DNA from: Alphaproteobacteria bacterium
GTDB taxonomy: Bacteria; Pseudomonadota; Alphaproteobacteria; Rhodobacterales; Rhodobacteraceae
NCBI GenBank assembly: GCA_030429105.1
Contig: JAUIDE010000028.1
Location: 1 to 43,427, forward strand
DNA length: 43,427 bases
Reading direction: 5' to 3'
Position numbers and translations under genes: made by a program. Positions 1 through 7,877 of this stretch are shown here, one piece after another. The notes under the pieces are model-generated. The model was not told the DNA's origin, made no database searches, and was given only the letters and a program-made list of their open reading frames with translations. Position 1 is the first letter of the stretch, and each line of letters opens with the position of its first letter.

Positions 1-252
1 GTCCCAGTGCCGGAGCGTCGTCATCACCGGCATGTTGTTCGTCTCGAGCATGTAGAGCCCGGGCTGGAACACGTCCGCCAGCTGCCCCTCATGGACGAAG
101 AGGGCCGCCTGCCCCTCCCGCACGGTCAGCTTCGCGCCGTACTTGATCTCGTTCCCGTGGCGCTCGAAGCGCCAGACCATCGTGTCCCGCGTGTCGTCCG
201 TCCATTCGATGACGTCGATGAATTCGCCGGTCAGCTTGTCCCAGAGGCTCAT
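1..252 (-). CDS. SPFH-domain protein, YdjI / 'virion core protein'-like (partial)
   Basis: Only the first 84 codons are present; the gene runs off the left edge. The start is the ATG at 252, overlapping the stop of the upstream DUF2927 gene as ATGA. The N-terminus MSLWDKLTGEFIDVIEW, followed by KLTVREGQAALFVHEGQLADVF and then PGLYMLETNN, is the characteristic opening of the bacterial SPFH family often named 'virion core protein' or YdjI-like. Such proteins form oligomers and often carry a C-terminal zinc-ribbon or short-peptide module, which cannot be seen here. It is the last visible gene of a minus-strand block with XpaC, TelA and a DUF2927 lipoprotein, suggesting an envelope-stress role. 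That role is inference. Confidence 0.85.
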   Translation of the reverse strand, partial: MSLWDKLTGEFIDVIEWTDDTRDTMVWRFERHGNEIKYGAKLTVREGQAALFVHEGQLADVFQPGLYMLETNNMPVMTTLRHWD

Positions 253-1091
253 CTCAGCCCTCCCCGCCCTTCGGGCCGCATCTCGTCGATGATCGCCGCG
301 ACGATCGGCGCCGCCTCCGCCGCCTCCATGCCGGGCCGGAGGCGCTCGTCATAGAGGATGCGGAGAAGATATTCGTCATGCTCGGTCAGAAGCGCGAATT
401 CCTGGTCGTCGTTGAAGATCGAGGGGCGCACGTCGTCATCGTCGTTCATCAGGCCGAGCGTCTGCGCGAATTCCTCATGGATGCAGGAGCGGCGCAGGAG
501 GCCCTGCAGCTCCGCCTTGATGAAGATCATCGCCCCGGTGATCCGCCCGCTCGCGGCGTCGCCATAGCCGACCTGCCCGATGCAGGGATAGGCGACATCC
601 CGCACCCAGCGGGCGACGAGCGGCATGCGCGCGGACGCCCCGTCCGCCTCCAGCGCGGAGAGGAAGACGCGCCGCTCCTCCGGTCCGAGGATGAGGATGG
701 AGAGGTTCGGCTCCTCCGCCCGCGTCTCCCCAAGGTCGAGCCCGGTGATCGCGGAGAGGCGGGAGGAGAGGGCGCGGTATTCCGACCGGTCCTCCGCCGT
801 CGCCCCCTGGCCCACGAGGCGCCAGCGCACCGGCTCGTCCCAGCGGCTGAGGCGCGTCGCGGTCCGCTCCTGCAGGAGCGCCTCGCCCTCCCGCCGGTAT
901 TCACGGTTGAGCGCGATGCGCTCGAAATTCGTGGCGAGGTCGGCGTTGGTGTAGGGCGCGTCCGCCGGCGCCGTCTCCTCCCGCAATCCCCCGTCGGCGG
1001 CGAGGAGCGCGGCGTAGTCGCGATAGAGCGCCGCATCCCCGCCGGCGCATCCGGCGAGGAGGGGGAGGGAGAGGAGCCAGGCGGCGCGCAT
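249..1091 (-). CDS. DUF2927 family lipoprotein
   Basis: A 280-residue predicted lipoprotein. Residues 1-15 form a short signal peptide with a lipobox ending LLAGC, so Cys15 should be lipidated. The central and C-terminal part matches the DUF2927 family, including the HEEFAQTLGL motif near residue 205 followed by an acidic NDDDDVRPSIFNDD stretch. The HEE motif recalls metal-dependent hydrolases, but no activity is established for this family. Its start lies 2 bases past the telA stop and its own stop overlaps the SPFH gene start (ATGA), so the three are probably co-translated. I infer an envelope-located partner of the TelA/XpaC/SPFH proteins. Confidence 0.85.
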   Translation of the reverse strand: MRAAWLLSLPLLAGCAGGDAALYRDYAALLAADGGLREETAPADAPYTNADLATNFERIALNREYRREGEALLQERTATRLSRWDEPVRWRLVGQGATAEDRSEYRALSSRLSAITGLDLGETRAEEPNLSILILGPEERRVFLSALEADGASARMPLVARWVRDVAYPCIGQVGYGDAASGRITGAMIFIKAELQGLLRRSCIHEEFAQTLGLMNDDDDVRPSIFNDDQEFALLTEHDEYLLRILYDERLRPGMEAAEAAPIVAAIIDEMRPEGRGGLR

Positions 1092-1093
1092 CG

Positions 1094-2263
1094 TCAGGCG
1101 GCCGGCCCGGCGGCGGGGCGAGGCGCGCGGGCGGCGGAGAGGGCGGATTTCAGCTCGCCCTCCATCTTCCGCAATTCGTCCTCCGCCGCGGCGCGGCGGG
1201 CCTTGCCCTCGTCCGCGATCTGGAGGCTTTCCTCGATCGTGGCGATCAGCGTCGCGTTCGCCTCCTTCACCGCCTCGATGTCGAAGACGCCGCGCTCCAT
1301 CTGCCGGCGCACCTCGGCGTTCGCGTCCTTCAGGTTGGCGGCGTTCTTCTTCAGGAGCTCGTTGGTGAGGTCCGTCGCCTGCTTCACCGTCTCCGCCGCC
1401 TCGCGCGAGCGGAAGATCGTCACGGCCTGCGCCAGCTGCGTCTCCCAGAGGGGGACGGTGTTCACGAGGGTAGAGTTGATCTTGTTGACGAGGCTCTTGT
1501 CGTTCTCCTGCACCAGCCGGATCGAGGGGAGGGACTGCATGGTGACCTGCCGTGTGAGGCGGAGGTCATGCACCCGGCGCTCGAGATCGTCGCGGGCGGC
1601 GCGGAGGTCGCGCAGCTCCTGCGCCTTCATCACGCCCTCATCCTCCGGCGCGGCCTTCACCTCGGCCTCCTTCGCCGGGATCTCCTCCTCGTCGAGCCGG
1701 CGCAGCTTTTCCTCGCCGGCGGCGATGAAGAGCGCGAGGTCGTTGTAGAAGGCGAGGCTCGATTCATAGAGCCGGTCCAGCGCCTTGATGTCTTTCAGCA
1801 GGACAGTCTCATGGGCGAGGAGCTCGTCCGATATGCGGTCGATCTGGCCACGCACGTTTTCGTACTTCGCGATGAACTCGGCCACGGGCCGGGCCTTGCC
1901 GAATAGCCGCTCGAAGAAGCTCTGCTTGCGGTTCGGGTCCAGCTCGTCCGCGTCGAAGCCGCGGATGTTGGTGACCATCTCGCGGAGGGAGGCGCCGGCG
2001 GGGCCGACATCCTTGTTCCTGACGCCGTCGAGCATGGCGGCGGAGATGGTCTGAAGCTCGGTCTGCGCGGCGGAGCCGAACTTGATGATCGACTGGCTGT
2101 CATTCATGTCGAGCTGGCCGATCACCGTTTCCACCCGCGCGCGCTCCTCCGGCGTCATCCTGTCCGCCACCACGATGTCGGCGGCGGGCTGCGGCAGGAG
2201 GGCGGCGGTGACGGCCTCGGCGTCCTTCAGCGCGGCTTCTGCCCTGGCGCGGATCTCGCTCAT
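1094..2263 (-). CDS. telA: TelA/KlaA-family toxic anion resistance protein
   Basis: A 389-residue, largely helical protein of the TelA family (PF05816), named for tellurite resistance, though many members act in general envelope or antimicrobial stress. Family features seen: the FGSAAQTELQTIS segment near residue 62, GFDADELDPNRK near 103, the QVTMQSLPSIRLVQENDKSL block near 240, and the late segment TNELLKKNAANLK. Charged coiled-coil stretches fill most of the length; no signal peptide or membrane segment is visible, so it is probably cytoplasmic. The C-terminus is Ala/Pro-rich. It follows xpaC by 23 bases. The TelA-XpaC pairing is well known; the biochemical role is not. Confidence 0.88.
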   Translation of the reverse strand: MSEIRARAEAALKDAEAVTAALLPQPAADIVVADRMTPEERARVETVIGQLDMNDSQSIIKFGSAAQTELQTISAAMLDGVRNKDVGPAGASLREMVTNIRGFDADELDPNRKQSFFERLFGKARPVAEFIAKYENVRGQIDRISDELLAHETVLLKDIKALDRLYESSLAFYNDLALFIAAGEEKLRRLDEEEIPAKEAEVKAAPEDEGVMKAQELRDLRAARDDLERRVHDLRLTRQVTMQSLPSIRLVQENDKSLVNKINSTLVNTVPLWETQLAQAVTIFRSREAAETVKQATDLTNELLKKNAANLKDANAEVRRQMERGVFDIEAVKEANATLIATIEESLQIADEGKARRAAAEDELRKMEGELKSALSAARAPRPAAGPAA

Positions 2264-2286
2264 CTCTCTCTCCTCGTTCCGGCGCG

Positions 2287-3180
2287 TCAGCGCGCGCCTT
2301 CCTGTTGCAGGCGGCCCCGGAGGACCTCGATCTCGATCTCCAGCGCGGACTGGTCCTCCGCCATCAGGCTCTCCCGCGTCTTGGCGAAGCTGCCCTCCAG
2401 ATCGGCGAGCAGGGACTCGTAGGGGCCGCGGAGGCCGTCGGTCGCGCCTTTCGCGCTTGCGTTGGCGTATTGCAAGGTGGCGTCGCGGAGGCCGACAAGG
2501 TGGACGGAGAGGAAGCGGCGGGCGCGGGCCATGTCCCGCGGATCCTCCGCGATCTCCTTCAGGATGTCGCGCGCGGCGTAGGCGAGCCGGTCGATCCGCG
2601 CCTCCAGCGCCCGGTCGCGGAGCGTGGCGGCGGCCTTCGCCGTCTCCTCCACCACGCGCTCCGCCTCTTCGAGCTTCGCGGCCACCCGGTCGAGATCGAC
2701 CGGCGTGATCCCGGCGCCGCCCTTGGCGCGCATCGGATCGGGGCCGAAGGCGAGCACATGTGCAGCCCCGGCGACCGCGGCGTAGAAAAGCGCGAGCGGC
2801 GCCGCGGCGGCGCCGGAGAGGAAGGCGACCGCGCCGACGGCGAGCGCCGTGAGCGCCGCCGCGGTCAGCTTCCGCGGAAAAGCGGGCGGGCGGGCGACGA
2901 TGCGCTCGTCATAGGCGTCCTGCGCCTTCATCCCGTCGCCCGTCAGCTTTGCCGCGAGCATGAGCGCGGCCCAGCCGCCGGCGGACCAGAGGATCTGGAA
3001 GAGGTCGGCGGTCGCCATGCCCCAGATCGCCGAGAAGATGAGCGGCGTCGGCGCGAGGCGGAGGCCGAGCACGCGGAAGGAGAACCATTTGAGGCGGAGG
3101 CCGGAGAAGCCGCCGCGGCTCTCGCCCAAAGGCGCCCCGCCCGGCGAATGCGCCCCGCCGAAACGCCGCGCCCCGCTCAT
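2287..3180 (-). CDS. XpaC-like membrane protein (5-bromo-4-chloroindolyl phosphate hydrolysis family)
   Basis: A 297-residue protein with a Gly/Arg-rich N-terminus, hydrophobic segments at about 44-78 and 105-146, and a charged helical C-terminal half. The layout and the segment DLDRVAAKLEEAERVV match the XpaC family (PF10112), which is nearly always next to telA. 'Phosphate hydrolysis' is a historical name from a Bacillus phenotype; I see no hydrolase motif. The start at 3180 overlaps the stop of a tiny upstream reading frame. The protein likely sits in the inner membrane with its helical tail in the cytoplasm, perhaps scaffolding TelA (inference). Confidence 0.82.
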   Translation of the reverse strand: MSGARRFGGAHSPGGAPLGESRGGFSGLRLKWFSFRVLGLRLAPTPLIFSAIWGMATADLFQILWSAGGWAALMLAAKLTGDGMKAQDAYDERIVARPPAFPRKLTAAALTALAVGAVAFLSGAAAAPLALFYAAVAGAAHVLAFGPDPMRAKGGAGITPVDLDRVAAKLEEAERVVEETAKAAATLRDRALEARIDRLAYAARDILKEIAEDPRDMARARRFLSVHLVGLRDATLQYANASAKGATDGLRGPYESLLADLEGSFAKTRESLMAEDQSALEIEIEVLRGRLQQEGAR

Positions 3181-3281
3181 CGGGCGAAGGTCGCCAGAAG
3201 CGCGACGGGCTCCGCGACCAGCGCGGCGCAGGAGGTCATCGCGACGGTCAGGACAAGGACGAGGTAGGCGGCGGTCTTCAC
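3177..3281 (-). CDS. Possible 34-residue small membrane or secreted protein ahead of xpaC
   Basis: A short frame with a GTG start at 3281 encoding a Lys near the N-terminus, then a hydrophobic core (AAYLVLVLTVAMTSCAAL) and a short tail. A GGGAG Shine-Dalgarno-like stretch lies 8 bases before the GTG, and the TGA stop overlaps the xpaC ATG as ATGA, as for other gene pairs here. The TSC/CAA stretch could be a crude lipobox or simply a transmembrane helix. Alternatively it is a leader peptide coupling translation into xpaC. I do not recognise a family; support is positional and architectural only. Confidence 0.45.
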   Translation of the reverse strand: MKTAAYLVLVLTVAMTSCAALVAEPVALLATFAR

Positions 3282-3343
3282 GTCAGGCTCTCCCGGGGCG
3301 GCGCGGCGCCGCCCGGCGAATATAGGCGCCTCCGCCGCCCGCG

Positions 3344-3739
3344 TCAGTCCGATTCCGGAAAGACGAGCGCGCCGGGGGCGATTTCGTAGTAATCGCCCTT
3401 GGATGCGGCGAAGATGTGACGCTCGATCGTGAGCCCGGTCGGCCCGTCGAGCGTTCCGGCCCAGATCGAGATGCGGCTCGACCCGTCCTTCCGCCAGAAG
3501 AGGTTGGAGCCGCAGCGGGCGCAGAAGCCGCGCTCCGCCGCCGGGGAGGAGCGATACCAGGCGAGCGTCTCCGACGCCGTCATCGTCAGCGCCTCGGCCG
3601 GCGCGCCGGTCGCCGCCACATGATGGCCGGTCGTCTTGCGGCATTGGCTGCAATGGCAGGCGACGACGGGGCGGAGCGGCCCCCTGACCTCGTATCTCAC
3701 CCCGCCGCAGAGGCAGGAGCCTTGATGAATCTCCCCCAT
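3344..3739 (-). CDS. GFA-family zinc-binding protein
   Basis: A 131-residue protein of the glutathione-dependent formaldehyde-activating enzyme (GFA/CENP-V) fold. The expected Cys clusters are visible: CLCGGVRYEV near residue 9, CHCSQCRKTTG near 29, and FCARCGSNLFW near 72. These bind zinc in the family; GSH-hydroxymethyl formation is established only for a few members, and most genomes carry several paralogues of unknown substrate. A second, divergent copy lies at 7874. It is divergent from the ChaN-like gene with only 38 bases between the starts. Assignment to the fold is firm; function is open. Confidence 0.85.
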   Translation of the reverse strand: MGEIHQGSCLCGGVRYEVRGPLRPVVACHCSQCRKTTGHHVAATGAPAEALTMTASETLAWYRSSPAAERGFCARCGSNLFWRKDGSSRISIWAGTLDGPTGLTIERHIFAASKGDYYEIAPGALVFPESD

Positions 3740-3777
3740 GGTTTCGCCTTTCGCGATTTCCGCCTATCTCCCCGATC

Positions 3778-4668
3778 ATGACCCGCGCCGCGCTCCTCCT
3801 CCTCGCCGTTCTCGCCGCTCCAGCAACCGTTTTCGCCGCACCCTGCGCCCCTGCGCCCGGCGCGATCTGCGCCGGCGGGGAGTCGCTGGACGAGGCCGGG
3901 CTGATCGCGCTCCTGAAAGGCGCCGACATCGCCATTCTGGGTGAGCGGCATGACAATCCGCGACATCACGAATGGCAGGCGCGGCTCACCGCGGCGCTTG
4001 CGCCCGGCGGCCTCGCCTTCGAGATGATCCCGCAGGAGAAGGAGGATGCGGCGAACAACGCCCGCGACCTTGGGGAGAGTCTCGAGGAGGCGCTGGACTG
4101 GGCGAATTCCGGCTGGCCGGACTGGGCGATGTACGCGCCGATCTTCGAGGCCGCGCCCGGAGCGTGGATCGCCGGCGGCGGCGTGCCGCGCGAGGTTCTA
4201 ATGCGGAGCGCGCAGGAAGGCGCGGCGAAGGCGGGGGGCGAGGCGCTCGCCCGCTACCGGCTCGACGAGCGGCTGCCGGACGATGTGGCGAAGGACATGA
4301 TCCGCGAGCAGGATGAGGCGCATTGCGGCGCCCTCCCCACCGCGATTCTGCCCGGCATGGTCGAGGCGCAGCAGCTCCGCGACGCGGCCTTCGCGGATGC
4401 CGCGCTCAGGCTCCACGAGGCTGGGCGGCGGCCCGTCGTCTTCATCACCGGCAACGGCCATGCGCGGACGGACCGGGGCTCGCCGCTCTATCTCGGCCGC
4501 GCCGCGCCGGAGGTGAAGGTGTTTTCTGTCGGGCTCATCGAGATACCGGAAGGCGCGGACCCGGCTTTGCTGGAGGGCGGCGCGCCGTTCGATGCGGTGA
4601 TCTATACGGAGCCGTTCGACCGGGGGGACCCGTGCGAGGCGTTCTTGAAGTCGAGGAAGAAGGAATAG
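3778..4668 (+). CDS. ChaN-family haem-binding secreted protein
   Basis: A 296-residue protein with a clear signal peptide (about residues 1-21, ending VFA before APC). Next comes the ChaN / haem-binding-uptake Tiki-superfamily domain (PF04187): the AILGERHDNPRHHEWQARL segment near residue 58 with its histidines, FEMIPQEKED near 82, a DWANSGWPDW stretch near 109, and a late FITGNGHARTDRGSP segment. Family members bind haem and are proposed to act in iron uptake in the periplasm or outer membrane. The mature N-terminus contains CAPAPGAICAGG, whose two cysteines could pair. No good Shine-Dalgarno precedes this ATG. The gene stands alone and converges on tusA. Confidence 0.85.
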   Translation: MTRAALLLLAVLAAPATVFAAPCAPAPGAICAGGESLDEAGLIALLKGADIAILGERHDNPRHHEWQARLTAALAPGGLAFEMIPQEKEDAANNARDLGESLEEALDWANSGWPDWAMYAPIFEAAPGAWIAGGGVPREVLMRSAQEGAAKAGGEALARYRLDERLPDDVAKDMIREQDEAHCGALPTAILPGMVEAQQLRDAAFADAALRLHEAGRRPVVFITGNGHARTDRGSPLYLGRAAPEVKVFSVGLIEIPEGADPALLEGGAPFDAVIYTEPFDRGDPCEAFLKSRKKE

Positions 4669-4673
4669 GGGGC

Positions 4674-4901
4674 CTATCCGCCCCGCCTGATCCGATAGAC
4701 CAGCGCCCCGCCCTGCCCCGCCTCCTGCGACAGCAACTCGTGCCCCTGCTCCGCGCAGAAATGGGGCATGTCGACCACCGCCGCCGGGTCGTCCGCCAGC
4801 ACTTCGAGCACGGCGCCGGGGGGCATCGTCGCGAGGCGTTTGCGCGCCTTCAGGACTGGAAGCGGGCAGAGGAGGCCGGTGGCGTCCAGTCTCTCGGTCA
4901 T
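4674..4901 (-). CDS. tusA: TusA-family sulfurtransferase
   Basis: A 75-residue protein with the full TusA/SirA fold. The sulfur-carrying Cys12 sits in the CPLP motif ([15 protein letters not shown]), followed by the [16 protein letters not shown] segment and a C-terminal [17 protein letters not shown] strand. TusA relays persulfide sulfur for tRNA thiolation and cofactor synthesis; alphaproteobacterial paralogues vary in partner. Cys32-type residues beyond Cys12 are not conserved in the family. The start overlaps the pth stop as ATGA, so it is probably co-translated with pth. The specific partner protein cannot be told from this region. Confidence 0.87.
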   Translation of the reverse strand: MTERLDATGLLCPLPVLKARKRLATMPPGAVLEVLADDPAAVVDMPHFCAEQGHELLSQEAGQGGALVYRIRRGG

Positions 4902-5578
4902 TTGCGGAACCGGTCGAGGAGGCGGGACAAAGGGTTTTCGGGCGGCTCCGGTTTCGTCTCCGGCGCGGGCTCCGGCTTCGGCGCCTCCGCTTTCGGCGGC
5001 TTCGGGCGCTGCGGCGCGGCGCGGAGCGCCACGGCGTTCATGAAGCCGGCGTCGTCGCCGGCCGCGAGGGCCGGCGCGCCGTCGGCGCAGCCCCGCAGCA
5101 CGTCGTCGAGCCAGCCCTCCTCCGCCTTCGCGAAGTCGAGGAGGACGTAGTTCGCCACCTCCTCCTTCCGCCCCGGATGGCCGACGCCGAGGCGGACGCG
5201 GGCGTATTCGGGGCCGATATGCTGGTGGATCGAGCGGAGGCCGTTATGGCCGGCATGGCCGCCGCCATGCTTCACCCGGCATTTCCCGGGCGCGAGGTCG
5301 ATCTCGTCATGGAAGACGATGATCTCCGCCGGCTCGATCTTCAGGAAGCGCGCGGCCTCGCGTACCGACTGGCCGGAGAGGTTCATGAAGGTCTGCGGCT
5401 TCAGGAGGAGGGCCCGCACGTCTCCGAGCCGGCCTTCGGCGACCTCGCCCTGATGCTTCTTCCGCCACGGGGAGAAGCCATGCGCCTCCGCGATCCGGTC
5501 CAGCGCCATGAAGCCGATGTTGTGGCGCGTGCGGGCGTAGCGCGCGCCGGGATTGCCGAGGCCTACGAGGAGTTTCAT
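4898..5578 (-). CDS. pth: Peptidyl-tRNA hydrolase
   Basis: A 226-residue peptidyl-tRNA hydrolase, which frees tRNA from stalled peptidyl-tRNA in the cytoplasm. Seen: the substrate-binding Asn9 in GLGNPG, the catalytic His19 in [12 protein letters not shown], the [13 protein letters not shown] motif, the [11 protein letters not shown] segment with the catalytic Asp, and [13 protein letters not shown]. The core ends near residue 190; the rest is a Lys/Pro/Glu-rich tail ([20 protein letters not shown]) longer than the E. coli enzyme and probably disordered. It lies downstream of rplY, the common rplY-pth order, with a perfect 11-bp hairpin in the 71-base gap, and upstream of tusA. Confidence 0.95.
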   Translation of the reverse strand: MKLLVGLGNPGARYARTRHNIGFMALDRIAEAHGFSPWRKKHQGEVAEGRLGDVRALLLKPQTFMNLSGQSVREAARFLKIEPAEIIVFHDEIDLAPGKCRVKHGGGHAGHNGLRSIHQHIGPEYARVRLGVGHPGRKEEVANYVLLDFAKAEEGWLDDVLRGCADGAPALAAGDDAGFMNAVALRAAPQRPKPPKAEAPKPEPAPETKPEPPENPLSRLLDRFRK

Positions 5579-5599
5579 GCGCGCCCTCCCGAAAGCGAA

Positions 5600-5624
5600 G
5601 CGCCGCCCGGGAGCCGGGCGGCGC
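5600..5624 (-). terminator. Perfect 11-bp hairpin between rplY and pth
   Basis: GCGCCGCCCGG and CCGGGCGGCGC pair perfectly around a 3-base loop. In the transcribed minus strand the 3' side is followed by TTCGCTTTC, an imperfect U-tract, so it may be a partial terminator that lowers pth relative to rplY. It could instead be an mRNA-stabilising stem, because no other promoter for pth is obvious. Confidence 0.55.
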
Positions 5625-5649
5625 GGTCCGTCTCAGGGGCGGGGAAGGC

Positions 5650-6258
5650 TTACGCCTCCTCCGCCTCCTCCTCTTCGTCCGCGGCGATGAGGCCGGCCGG
5701 GGCGGCGATGTTCGCGATCACGAAGTCGCGCCCGGTGATCGTCGGCGTCGTGCCCTTCGGCAGCTCGATCTGGCTGATCGTGATGACGTCGCCGATCTTC
5801 TTGCCGGAGAGGTTCGCGACCAGCTTCTCCGGGATGTCGCCCGCGGTCACCTTCAGCTCGACCTCCTGCCGCACGACGGTCACGACGCCGCCGGCGCGGA
5901 GGCCTGGGCAGGTCTCATGCCCGACGAACTCGACGGGGATGTAGAGGTTGATCCGGCTCCGCTCGGAAAGGCGCAGGAAGTCCGCGTGGATCGGCAGGTC
6001 CTTCACGACGTCGCGCTGCACCTCGCGGCAGATCACGCGGTTGTCCCGCCCGTCCACCTTCACGTTGAGAAGGGTGGACTTGAACTTGCCCGCCTTCAGG
6101 TGCCGCATCAGGACGTTGTCCTTGATCGCGATGGTTTCGGGCGCCTGCCCGCCGCCGTAGATCACGGCGGGGACGTACCCGTCGCGGCGCGTCTGGCGGG
6201 CGGCCCCTTTGCCCGCGTCGGCCCGCGCCCGGGCCTCGATGATCGGCATGTCAGCCAT
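5650..6258 (-). CDS. rplY: 50S ribosomal protein L25 / general stress protein Ctc
   Basis: A 202-residue L25 of the long (TL5/CTC) type, which binds 5S rRNA in the large subunit. The N-terminal L25 domain covers about residues 1-95, with ARARADAGKGAARQTRRDG, VPAVIYGG and the VDFL-like ADFLRLSE segment. A C-terminal TL5-type beta domain follows, ending in an acidic tail ADEEEEAEEA. The ATG at 6258 has a good AGGAGA Shine-Dalgarno 7 bases upstream, and a strong sigma-70-type promoter lies further up. The short initial MADMP extension could allow a start at Met4, but spacing favours 6258. Confidence 0.95.
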   Translation of the reverse strand: MADMPIIEARARADAGKGAARQTRRDGYVPAVIYGGGQAPETIAIKDNVLMRHLKAGKFKSTLLNVKVDGRDNRVICREVQRDVVKDLPIHADFLRLSERSRINLYIPVEFVGHETCPGLRAGGVVTVVRQEVELKVTAGDIPEKLVANLSGKKIGDVITISQIELPKGTTPTITGRDFVIANIAAPAGLIAADEEEEAEEA

Positions 6259-6315
6259 GATGTTCTCCTATCCAGCGCGGCGATCCTCCAGGGGTGTAAG
6301 CGCCGCGGACGCGGG

Positions 6316-6343
6316 CTTATAGTCGAAGCGACGGAAGAGTCAA
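6316..6343 (-). promoter_or_regulatory. Sigma-70-type promoter for rplY
   Basis: Reading the minus strand, TTGACT (6343-6338) and TATAAG (6321-6316) are separated by 16 bases, close to housekeeping consensus. It points at rplY, whose start is about 58 bases past the -10 element. It is the clearest core promoter in the window. Confidence 0.65.
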
Positions 6344-6359
6344 AGACGAAGGGGCGGGG

Positions 6360-7877
6360 ATGGTCACGGTCGGGGATGCGGACGGCCGGATCGGCCGCGA
6401 CGAGCTGGAGCGCCGCGGCGCGAAGGGCGCGGGCGCGCTGGCGGCGATGGGGGTGGAGCCGGGTGACGTCGTCGCGCTCCTGATGCGGAACGATCTCGCG
6501 CAGCTCGAACTCATGCGCGCCGTCGCGATGGCCGGCGCCTCGCTCTGCGCGCTCAACTGGCATGGGGCGGCGCGGGAGGCGGCGGAGATTCTCGCCGATT
6601 GCCGGGCGAAGGTCGTCGTCGCGCATCGGGACCTCCTGCCGCTGCTGGCGGAGGCGCGGCCGGAGCGGGTCATCGCCGTGACGCCTGGCCCGGCGATCCG
6701 CGCCGCTTATGGCGTGAGCGCAGAGGCGTCGGCGGCGCGGCCCGACCTGCCGGAATGGGCGGCGCTGCGGGAGACTTCGGAGCCGCTCCTGGCGCCGCGA
6801 CCGCAGCGGCCGCCGCTTCGCTATACGTCGGGCTCGACGGGTCGGCCGAAGGGCATCCGCCGCATCGCGCCGGCGGGCGGCGACTTCGCGGACGTTCTGC
6901 GCCGCGCGGCGACGGGGATGATGCGGATGCGGCCCGGCGGGCGCTTCCTCACCGCCGCGCCGCTCTACCATTCCGCGCCCTCGACGCTGACCTCGATGGC
7001 GCTTGCGATGGGGGACAACGAGGTGACGGTTCTGCCGCGGTTCGAGCCCGAAAGGTTCCTCGCCACCATCGCCGAGCGGAAGGCAACGCATCTCTACGCC
7101 GTGCCGACCATGTTCTCCCGCCTCCTGAAGCTCCCGGAGGCGGCGCGGGCGATGCACGACCTTTCCTCCATCGAGTTCTCCGTCTCCACCGGCTCGCCTT
7201 TCCCCCATGCGCTGAAGGCCGCGATGATCGAGTGGTGGGGCCCCGTGATCTGGGAGAGCTATGGCGCCTCCGAGATCGGCTTCATGACAATGGCCGGGCC
7301 GGAGGACGCGCTGGCGCGGCCCGGCACGGCGGGGCGCATGGCGCTGGGGGGGACGCTGCTGATCCTCAACGAGGCCGGGCGGGTGCTGCCGCCGGGCGAG
7401 ACGGGGCGCATCTTCGCGCGGATGGAGGCCTTCGGCGGGTTCGACTATTCGAACGAACCGGACGCGAAGGAGGAGGCGCACGGCCACGTCTCGGTCGGCG
7501 ATCTCGGCCATGTGGATGCGGAGGGGTTTCTCTTCATCTCCGACCGGAAGAAGGACATGATCATCTCCGGCGGGGCGAACATCTTCCCCGCGGAGATCGA
7601 GGCCGCGCTGATCGAATGCCCGCTGGTGGCGGATGTCGCCGTCTTCGGCGCGCCGCACGAGGAGTTCGGGGAGATGATCGTCGCCGCGGTCCAGCCTGCG
7701 CCGGGCGCGGCGGCTGACGAGGCCGCGATCCGGGCGTTTCTGGAGGGCCGGCTGGCGCGGATGAAGCATCCGCGCGTCTTCGAGTTCCACGACGCGCTGC
7801 CGCGGGAGGATTCGGGCAAGATCTTCAAGCGCCGGCTACGCGCGAAATGGTGGGAGGGCGCGGGGCGGGCGATATGA
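6360..7877 (+). CDS. AMP-binding acyl-CoA synthetase-like enzyme
   Basis: A 505-residue member of the adenylate-forming (ANL) superfamily. Core motifs are in order: RYTSGSTGRPKG (P-loop-like A3) near residue 157, the YGASEIG A5 motif near 301, the GDLGHVDAEGFLFISDRKKDMI A7-A8 region near 379, and a C-terminal DSGKIFKRRLR carrying the catalytic Lys (A10). It should activate a carboxylic acid through an acyl-AMP, normally forming a CoA thioester; the substrate cannot be read. The N-terminal domain is slightly short. It is divergent from rplY and overlaps the following GFA gene (ATGA). The start at 6360 has a purine-rich GGGGCGGGG just upstream. Confidence 0.85.
   Translation: MVTVGDADGRIGRDELERRGAKGAGALAAMGVEPGDVVALLMRNDLAQLELMRAVAMAGASLCALNWHGAAREAAEILADCRAKVVVAHRDLLPLLAEARPERVIAVTPGPAIRAAYGVSAEASAARPDLPEWAALRETSEPLLAPRPQRPPLRYTSGSTGRPKGIRRIAPAGGDFADVLRRAATGMMRMRPGGRFLTAAPLYHSAPSTLTSMALAMGDNEVTVLPRFEPERFLATIAERKATHLYAVPTMFSRLLKLPEAARAMHDLSSIEFSVSTGSPFPHALKAAMIEWWGPVIWESYGASEIGFMTMAGPEDALARPGTAGRMALGGTLLILNEAGRVLPPGETGRIFARMEAFGGFDYSNEPDAKEEAHGHVSVGDLGHVDAEGFLFISDRKKDMIISGGANIFPAEIEAALIECPLVADVAVFGAPHEEFGEMIVAAVQPAPGAAADEAAIRAFLEGRLARMKHPRVFEFHDALPREDSGKIFKRRLRAKWWEGAGRAI

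Noticed and set aside
4898-5080. Lys/Pro/Glu-rich end of pth as a frameshift artefact
   Set aside because: It stays in frame to a stop that overlaps the tusA start as ATGA, like other gene pairs here, so it reads as a genuine disordered tail.
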